Assembly (NCBI GenBank): GCA_026874595.1
Contig: CM049322.1
Coordinates: 31,869,340 to 31,933,339 of the forward strand
Origin: Sipunculus nudus
Taxonomy: Eukaryota; Annelida; Sipuncula; Golfingiida; Sipunculidae
DNA length: 64,000 bases
Direction: 5' to 3'
Shown piece by piece: positions 55,151 through 64,000 of the stretch. A program made the translations under genes and the position numbers. The notes beneath the pieces were generated by a model. It had not been told where the DNA came from, ran no database searches, and saw only the letters and a list, made by a program, of their open reading frames with translations. Each line of letters begins with the position of its first letter. The stretch's first letter is position 1.

Positions 55151-57830
55151 GAATATGCATATATACAGGTTTTACATATTAGATGTCTATTAGCATTCTT
55201 CATTTAACATTTCCACCTAGTTGGGTATATGTACAAGCTTTATATGAAATGTTGGGGGGGGGATGAATGTTTTCCCATTATGTTGCATTTTATGTAGCAA
55301 TTTTAGTTACAGTGCCATGTCTTTGTAAAATATTTCCTCAAAGTGAAGGTGCTATATTGTAAATGTTCTGAGTATATCCCACGTAAAGCGTAAAGTTAAT
55401 CTAATATCAGATCTCCTGCCCACTCCAAACATTGGTAAGGGTTTAACCTCTCCAGGTCTCCCATCCATATTATAACTAAACTGTGAGTTTACAGTATGGA
55501 AAAGACAAACTACTGCATTTTTTTAATTATCTCAAGTAACTGTTAGTGCTTAATGTTATGGATACCGACATATTAGTATACATTCACTTTTTATCGCGTC
55601 CACAATGTGACCAGTGGTGTTAATCTAGTATATTAACACCTGTATCTCTACCCGTTTCCATTTACTACCTGGCGAATATGGATGTGAGCTCCAAACACAT
55701 ATGTGCAAATAAATAAGTTGAAGTATTTAAAACAAAGCCCTTAAAGAGGATTAGGAGTCATTGTAACCTTTTCCTATGACCCGATATAGACGGTTCCATC
55801 TGACCACAATCAATTCAGGTATATAGCTTCCTTTTTTCAGCAATTTTCTCGTTTTCCTGGCATCTTTCAGAATTTGCAGGTTATCAGCGGTTGTCATATT
55901 ACCACTTCACACGGCAAAAGCAAATCTTTGAAGTCCTATGTTATTTTTTTTCTAAAAAAAGCCCATGACTTGAACTGGTTTTTAAGCTTCTGCAATGGCA
56001 AATGAGTTGTCACATCGCTTTAGTGCTTTTTACCATTCATATTTATTCTGTCTCTAAAAAAAGATTTATTATCAGCATTTCAAGTTAGCGTTTAAGGTAT
56101 CAAACCTTATAAGATAGGGGTATACTTGCTTGCCCCTTGTACTGAGAACGAATCCTCCCAGTATGGGAGGGTTAAGGTGACAACAGTAGATACCATATTT
56201 AGTTTTTGGCACTATACAAGCAATAGCTTTTGTCCCAATTGCCATGGCAGTGATCATTGCCGAGAGACAGTCATCCGAACGTTAAACTGGTGCATCAGGC
56301 ATTTCCTGATTTATTATATGACGTTGAATTTTTTGAGTGATTTATTCAAATGTTGCATTATTTTATCATGTCCTTGTATAAATGAAAATACCTAAGTTAA
56401 ACATTTCTAAATAAGCCATTGACGATTTATATTTATATATACTCTACGTTTTGCTTTTTCCATTTGCCCGCGTATCAATACGTGCATCGGCATTTCACGA
56501 TTTCAATCTTTTATCCTCTTGGGCTGAATCCCTCCTTTTTCGTAATCCTGTATCTTGCCTCTGTTGTTGATGCTGCTTCTATAACCTTCGATACCATAAA
56601 GAATCTTGGTGATTATGTTGAAGATTTGCTGGACCTTTATGACACTAATGCAGCCTTTAGCATACTTGTATATTTTGTCCAGCGGGGCACATGAGCTGTT
56701 CATTTCGTTTTATATATCCAATATAATGCTATCAATAGCCTTGCGCACACCAAAAAGATTAACACTTGTCAAAATCCTCTTAAATGTTTTATAAAGCATC
56801 GCCTGTAAGTAAACCATAAACTGGCGCACTGGAGACTGGAAAGGTGTAAAGGTGTCCCAGCCTAAGACCTCATGCATACGTTTTCGAAAGAGTCAAACGT
56901 CTTCAGTAGTTTCCCTACACTGTGGGCTCTACATTTAATGGCTGAGACGTTGTACTATAGTTTAATTAACGACGACTATAATAAAGTGCATCAAATGAAA
57001 TGACATCTAGAACAATTTGCTACTTTACTCTGTCAGCAAACAGTACCTAATGTGACCAGTATATATAATAATATGGTATCTAGTAGCACTCCTCAAAATG
57101 CAACATTCACGCGGTTTTGTTGAGGTACCAGTTCAAGCAACACGACACCACATTACATGTCAAATTTGGGTTTAGGATATCCGTACTATATTCAATTTGG
57201 AACTTGAATGAAACTTTAAGTCCTAATGCGTCGTCTTGAATGTGAACATCCAGAAACTCATGTCATAAGCCCATCCTGTTTTCTCATGCATGTACAGAAC
57301 AGTGTGTCCTTAGTTGTTTTGTTTGCACTGCTATTAACCATACATTTCTAGACCTCTATTTTTTTAATTAATCAAATAAATAGTCGTATCAGAATATAAT
57401 AAAATGGACATGCACGTCTATGTTTTGCATAGGCCTATGGGTCGCCATAACAGGTATCGGCCCATTATTTGTATATAATATCTATAAATATTTTTTTAAT
57501 ATTGGCCATTTCACGGAAAATATGGAAAAATGCTCATATTACCAAATAAGTCGTTGATAAGCCTGGCAGTGGCGGCAAATGCGTTTTGTTAACCCATCAT
57601 CGTCCATGTTTAAAACACCAATATTTCTTGCACAGCTTTTGTGATATGTGTGCCAGTTCTACTAGAATATAAATATGACATATAAAAAGCTAAAAAAAAA
57701 TCAGCCATTTATCTTTGATGTAGATTATGTTGAAAACTTCATAAACTAAATGTATCCTGCCGTCCATTTCTAATGTTTTCTAGCACGAGCTATAAAAATG
57801 ACGTCGCAGGGCGTTGTGGAATGGTTCCAT
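55151..57830. other. intergenic sequence, no gene supported
   Basis: A plus-strand frame at 56419-56694 and a minus frame at 56503-56703 overlap each other with no recognised motif. Nothing else stands out. Confidence 0.45.
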
Positions 57831-57839
57831 GCCACTGAT

Positions 57840-58035
57840 ACATGCATTGCCCATATTACCGAGTGGCCAATATAAGACCATGATCCCCTTAGTATGTTCA
57901 CACTTTCAACTAACCAACCAAGAACATTTAAGACACTCTCTTTTCCAAGGTTCCACACGTCAAAATATGGCAAAGATTCTCTTAAATATATTGGTACGAG
58001 GCTTTGGAATGAATAAGAAAATGATAAAAATACTA
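57840..58035 (+). mobile_element. non-LTR retrotransposon 3' fragment (ORF2 C-terminus)
   Basis: One frame reads FTLSTNQPRTFKTLSFPRFH, then TSKYGKDSLKYIGTRLWNE and a stop. This is the common C-terminal pattern of CR1/RTE/Jockey-type LINE polymerases (P-R-x-x-T-x-x-G-x-x-S-x-x-Y-x-G-x-x-x-W-N). The frame is broken upstream and no catalytic core is seen. Confidence 0.6.
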
Positions 58036-59136
58036 TGATAGTTTAAAACAATTTATAAGATACCTTGACAAATCGAATGGTCCAACATGTGAATTCACTT
58101 ATTCATGATCATTGTCATCATTACAATTTAGCTGCTTTATTTCATTTTTACATATATGTTAATCACCGATGTTATTTTTAGTTGGCATAAGTGGCCGTTA
58201 GTGCTATTGTTTTGATACAAAATTTTAAAGCTCCGACCTTAGATAAATCTAGTTGAGTTAAGGACAGGCATGGACCGGAGCTGTGTTTCCCTCCAATTAT
58301 CGCCTAGGCCTATGTTTGTTAGATTTTGCCAAGCGAACGCGTATGCATTCCGATCTTTGCCCTAGTTAGCACGGCTGTTTCGGAGCTTACCTCCACGCAA
58401 TTAAGAAAACACGACGCGTACATAAGAAAGTTATTGATAATCACATCGGCGAGAAGCTCTGGCGTTATGTTTCCTTAAGGTCGTTAGGTTTCTAAATTCC
58501 GTAATGCGCAAGTGCATGGACTGCGAGATACTTGTTCAAGAACCGCACAATCGGATGTTGATACATGGCAACAAGCTCAGTCTAGCGGGTGCTGGGGGAA
58601 CCAAGAGTGTACTTTTTTCCACGCTACTAATAAGGACAATGCCAGAGGCACCTGACATTTAAATCCCGAATAAAACCGTAGTTTTTTTTTTCAAAAGATA
58701 AAAGATATACAGATCCTCTGTGCAACTCTGTGTAGATTACATATAGGATGTGTATATCGTTTATATAAAAAACTACTTATTTCACATTTATACGCCATGG
58801 GCTTGTGAACGCTACCTTTCCTCGCGAAGGTTAGATTTTTTTTTTCTTTGACCTAAGCTTGTGCTAAGAGTGGTGTTTCTATATCTTACGTACACTTGGG
58901 CGAATCGCTAGATAGTTTGCTGAGCTACAGGAACTGTACGTTGTACCAATCGACCATGTTCTTTAACTGACCAGTCTAAAGTAATGTCGATTCTGATAAT
59001 AATTGGAAGAACACATTTACTCTGGCTAACCTACTCTGGCTAATCTGCATTTTACACACAGTATTCTAATTATGCTTAAATTTCACAAATAAAATAAGCA
59101 GGTTTGATGGTTGGTGAAACATTTTTCGGGGTTTAC

Positions 59137-59138
<2 letters not shown>

Positions 59139-59186
<48 letters not shown>
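59139..59186. repeat. (TA)n microsatellite
   Basis: Pure TA run. Confidence 0.97.
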
Positions 59187-59190
<4 letters not shown>

Positions 59191-61514
59191 GTCAATTAAC
59201 ATAAACCTGGAGAGACACCGACGCCAACATTTTAATTAATCACATAATGTAGATAACATACAAACTCTTATGCTAACCCTGTAGACTTTGCGCAATAAAC
59301 AATGTTGAAATGAGTAAACAAACTATGTGGTATGCAGTGGTTTGCAAGGGGTAGGGATTACATGCTGAATACCGGGTATTAAGACATAAAAGCCAAGTCC
59401 TTATTCAATCCTTTTATGTGTGTATGTAGGGTAAGAATTTGCTTGTGTTCGGATGTCAATCTCTCTTTGCTGGAGGGAAAATTGCCTATAATGATGATGC
59501 ATGTTAAATATTTAAGAGTATGGTGGGATTGGTAAAATGCGCGGTACTAGTTTCTCCTATATAATTCCCAATCCCATTAGGACATTTTTACAAGTAATAA
59601 AGTAAAAGACGTCAACACATGATATAAAACGAATAAACGAATCACTTTTGAATACATTCCTCTCTGCCATATATTGCAAATGCATTCCTTGAAAGTTAGA
59701 GGAACCTTTGTTATGAGTGTTCGCAACAGCTGGTCAATTGTAAAGTTTGGGGGAGTGTGAGACGATACCAGTACATTCCGCAAACACTTCTGCAAACCTT
59801 CGCAAACATCCTCAAAGTCTCACGCAGACAGAAAAAATACTTGTACACTCTTGAATCTTGACACATAAGGTGTTAGTCTCCGTGTACTACATAGCATGGA
59901 TTACAGAATATATGTACAAACATACCTTTACCTTGTGTGTGTTTACGATAAGTAATCCTATGTGTACAAATGACTCGGGCTCCGTGTGCCTGTCACAAGG
60001 ATCAAAGAACAGCTAAACACTTCCTGTGATGATATTTCTGTGAGAACATGATCGCTCACCATATATATTTGTTGGTATGAATTCATGTAATATTCGTTAA
60101 AACTCTGAAATACACCTATTTTTTCCGCAAGTGTCGACGACGCTGTAAGACGGCCAGCGTGTTAGGGGATCCCGCTGAGTACAAGCGTGAACTCTACGTG
60201 ACATAATTACATATCTAGCAGTATGTTTTATACCTCTTGAGTGACTGAGTAGGAGACACAGACCTCGGACAAACAGGCAAAAAAGGCATACGGTTTATAG
60301 CCTGTTCCATTGCACTATTATTTCGTTCCTAAAGGTTTATAGGAAAATACATGGTTTGGCTATACCTTGTTATATTGACCTATAATACAAATTTATATAT
60401 GATATCTGAGGTATGTGATATGCAGACTTTTCTGAATTGTTCCTTTATTGGGCTTCCTTCAAATATATGTTGTGCCCGTGTATCCAACATTGATAAAAAG
60501 AGGTAAGAAAAGCAAAGTTTAATTTCTAAGATCATTCTCCCTATTGTCATTTAATTTCACGTTTAAACTTTCACATGATTTTCATTTGAATCATCGTTTG
60601 AGATGTTTTGTACCTAGTGGCCTGGTAGATCATTCATTTTTATTTTTTAGATGTATTAATTGTTACCTAAGAAAGGCGAATGAAATTGTAACTTCTGACA
60701 AGTTCTCTTTCGTTCACTAGATAGCAGAAATGAGCAAGCACTAAAACCTGTAAATATTGCCGACGACACGGCCCCTGACACAACACGCCCTATGTGCTCA
60801 TTTAGCTGTTGACGCGTAATGTAATATAACTTAAGTTGGTGTGCTATCTGATGGAAATGCTGAAACGAAGGAGAAATTTTGTACATGGTCAGCTATGGTA
60901 CACTTTCCATTTACACCAGTGAAACTGTTTACATATACGAAACATTATATATCTTTATAAATTTATTTAGATATAAAATTTTCATTTTTGAAACATGTAT
61001 GAAAACGGCTAATAATATAAAAAGCATCTAATTGGCCTGCTAAATTCACTAACCTTCTCTATTCCTAAGATAACATATTTACAAGGTACCTATGCTTTAG
61101 AAATACGGAAAGGAAAGAATATATATCTATTGTTACGGGGTGCATACAAAAGCGTTGCAAAATGTCCAGGTAGAGGAGCTTGCTTTTCTTGCAAAGCCGT
61201 TGGAACGCCAGACATGTGCGCCATCGACATCGGTTCAAATGCCGGATCAGCCCAATATTTTCCCGAGAGCAATGCATTTCCGTGACATATGGGGGGGGGG
61301 GGGGGCTCTTCAATAATGATACCGGATTTTCGGGGCCTTGAGAATGATGGTTTGAAGTAATCGAGTAAAGAATATCAGCTAAAATGGACAACAGTCTATT
61401 AAATCTTCTATGGGGCTGATTTAGTGGAAAACAGGTGATAAACCCTTCTAGACTCTGATTCCGGTCCCATTCTTATCAACCCACTCTACGTATGGACAAT
61501 TTAAGAGACTCAGT

Positions 61515-61785
61515 GGGTACGGCCCTCAGAGAAACTGTCCATGAGGCACGGCTCACAGCTGAATTATCTGCAAGACACGCATCTCAGCTGAACTGTCAAG
61601 GAAGCAAGCCTTTTGGCTAAATTATCTATAAGGCTGAACTGTCTGTGAGGCACGGCTCTCAGGTGAATTAGTTATAAGGCAAGGTTCTCAGCAGAACTGT
61701 CCATGACGCACGGCTGTCAGCTGAATTACTTGCAAGGCACCGCTCCCAGCTTAATTATCTGTTAGGCACGGTTCTGTCGAATGGA
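61515..61785. repeat. minisatellite, period about 35 bp, 7-8 units
   Basis: Units of the form CTCAGCTGAATTATCTG then CAAGGCACGG recur, with alternating CTGAATTA and CTGAACTGTC versions, suggesting a higher-order pair of units. The units diverge by substitution and small deletion. Confidence 0.82.
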
Positions 61786-64000
61786 TCTGTCGATACAGTC
61801 AATTGGTTACATTTATTTGTTTTCTTTCCCGTATTCTCGGATGAACACATAATAAATACTATAGATAGTCAAAATAGTATTTGAGAATAAGTACCCGGTT
61901 CATCTACTGTTTTCTACGCACCATAAAGAAGAAAAATCTAAAGCGTTTTCGATATTTCACGGTCGTCTTTGATCTTCCTTTCATAACAGGCAAATGAAGT
62001 AAGAATTCAGTTAAATATACTGTTTCATATGTTAAGTAAGGGCTCAAAGTTTCATCCTAAAACACTATTAACTGTAAAATGAAAATTTGATGTGGAACAA
62101 AGAGTGATTTTTAAGACATATATCATCAACAGAAGTAATTCGCAACTTTGAGAAAAATATCATAATCGTTATAAAACAGATTACAGATACGCATGTATAT
62201 GATACCATCAAGACAGGATACTAGACCATAAAAAAGGTATCAAAGTAAAATCTTTACGCTGTACCCGTGATATGTTTTAACTCTTTTGAAATAGTGGCTC
62301 CCAAGGAATCTGTCATCTTTCATAAATACCTGTCCTCTTTCTGCTACTGTTTAAAACCGAAGGTTAAAAACAAATACTAACTCTTAAGTGTTCTTTCCCC
62401 TATTGAAATTTTATTTTTGATATTAAATCAAAAAGGAAATAGACTCTAAAAGAAAAACCTCTTCCAAATGCATAAAAATAAATGTTTTATTATTTTCATC
62501 GTGTGTCAGATGTTAAACAGCCAATTCAGTGTCAAATTCAGCACATAAGTATGCGTTGCGATCAACATACGGAAATGGATTTACATCATAAATCGAACAG
62601 TCATCATATATATGCTATTAGATAACTATGGGGTAACTTTGGGAACTGACAAAGCCTGTATAACTTAAAATTCCAGCATGTGTTACCATTTTCAGCTAAT
62701 CAATAGGCATATAAAACTAGAAAGCTCTGCTGTATTTAAAATCAGGTCCCAGCTTTTCAGAACACCGCCTTTGAAGATATTCTATTCTTTTCAGATTTGG
62801 AATAATTAAATCTCTATATATGATAAAAGTGTAATTCGTATAGCAAAATATGGCAAAATTTTGTCTTCATATATACACCAAACTACACAAAGGCCAGTGT
62901 AACTTAGTTCACAAAATATCCATTGAGTATCAACCCTTTCCGGTTTATTAAAAAGCACAAAACTAACCCCCCCCCAACATACATACACACATTCAAATAA
63001 TGGAAGCCAAAAAAAGAATAGAAAGTAAGAACACGTCCCTTTCTCTATTTCACCACCTCACATCCTGCGTCATTCTTCTGTTGGCCTCTCCACTATATTT
63101 AGGTATGTTTTAGTTCCCATGTACAGTTTTATGTTGAATGATGGTCTTTTTCAACTAAAGCCATTAGGCGTCACCACCATCTATAGCTTCAGAGCCATTA
63201 CAAATACTGTCCTTTTACACAGGTGCAAGTCCGTTACTAGAGAATGTGGCCATGTCCTTGGTTCTCCTGTTTACTTGCCTAGTTCATATTGTGGACACAA
63301 AACGTAGAAAAAAAATAAATCCTGACTTCAGTGACTGATACTAATTTGAGCAATCTCATCTTTGTGGCAGGGATGGTTGCAAACCTCTTATTAACTCATT
63401 CTTTTTTTTTTGTGACGGGTCCTTCTTTGACTTAGGCAGCATATACGTTGTTTTATTAAATGAGTAGACCTTCTGATTCACACTGTATTTATTGTTATTG
63501 TTCAGTTCTTATAAACCTTTCATATACATTTTCCAAATGGCAGACTCAGGTGTGAATTATTCATGGATCTTCTTTTCCTTCACTCCATTCTCCCGCCATT
63601 ATTACTTTTGTCTCTTGTGGGTTGACATGATAATAATACCGATATCAAAATAACACAGATATCAAAGTAAGCAAAATTATAAGCCTTTTTTACCGCCTAT
63701 GCCACTATGAACACTTTCGGAATATCTGATGACCTGTTCTTTGTCCTACTACAAAGGGAAATGCGTCCTCCTTTTCTTTTACTTAAAATGCACATCATTC
63801 TTGGGCAGTCTCATTGATACAGATGATTCAAGTAGTCAGCGGTGTATGTGCCTACATGATTTGTGAAAGTGTTGACCACAGGTGGTAGAAGTCTCAGCTG
63901 GCATCATCGATGGAAAGCATACAGCATACACAAGGTAATGTAGATACATCGTCCAGTGTTGATTTTATATGCTATAATAAATGGTGTAGAATGTATAAAC

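Larger units (their letters stand above)
58036..64000. other. AT-rich intergenic sequence, no gene supported
   Basis: Apart from the microsatellite at 59139 and the minisatellite at 61515 I see no exon with a recognised fold. The stretch at 61120-61290 is open in several frames at once, so frame alone proves nothing there. A G18-type run lies at about 61290-61306. Confidence 0.5.

Noticed and set aside
61065-61391. Overlapping frames on both strands, looking protein-like in several readings, and a GGTTCAAATGCC B-box-like word
   Set aside because: Several frames are open at once, which argues against selection on any. The tRNA-like word lacks a convincing A box, tail or second copy.

Overview
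This is eukaryotic nuclear DNA, most likely from a bivalve mollusc. It is AT-rich, has long (TA)n runs, carries tRNA-derived SINEs, LINE scraps and tandem-repeat 'pearl'/HINE-TR-like elements of the kind I associate with bivalve genomes. Coding sequence is split into short exons of about 60-340 nt with GT-AG borders, almost all of phase 1, as is usual for animal immunoglobulin-superfamily (IgSF) genes. No rRNA, functional tRNA, CRISPR or bacterial-type operon is visible. The genus is not determinable by eye.

Two IgSF receptor genes can be rebuilt exon by exon, and they lie tail to tail. Gene 1 (plus strand, about 14.65-18.62 kb) has a TATA box, a noncoding first exon, a signal-peptide exon, one V-like Ig exon, three tandemly duplicated 66-nt stalk exons, a fourth 99-nt stalk exon, a transmembrane exon and a short charged tail. 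The joined exons keep one frame over 296 codons apart from a single in-frame TGA inside the V domain, so this allele may be a pseudogene. A second possible transmembrane/terminal exon lies inside an intron.

Gene 2 (minus strand, 49.71 down to 27.06 kb) is a large receptor: seven Ig domains, two fibronectin type III (FN3) domains, a transmembrane helix and a tyrosine-containing tail with YxxL motifs in ITAM-like spacing. Every ectodomain exon is phase 1-1, so each is a skippable cassette. One Ig domain has lost both canonical cysteines. The tail exons suggest two alternative tails, with one exon possibly read in two frames. The 5' end (signal peptide) is not identified and may lie beyond 49.7 kb or outside the window.

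The rest is intron and intergenic repeat sequence. It holds a 0.5-kb direct duplication at 2.3-3.8 kb; a six-unit tandem-repeat element at 8.6-10.8 kb and an inverted relative at 42.8-44.2 kb; a three-copy repeat at 11.5-12.8 kb; SINEs at 40.2 and 47.7 kb; a CpG-rich block at 45.7-46.9 kb; an L1-like LINE remnant at 51.8-52.3 kb; a terminal-inverted-repeat element at 53.5-55.15 kb; a LINE 3' fragment at 57.9 kb; and a 35-bp minisatellite at 61.5 kb. The last 6 kb hold no gene I can support.

All exon calls come from reading frame, splice-site and phase agreement and fold motifs. No transcript or database evidence was available.
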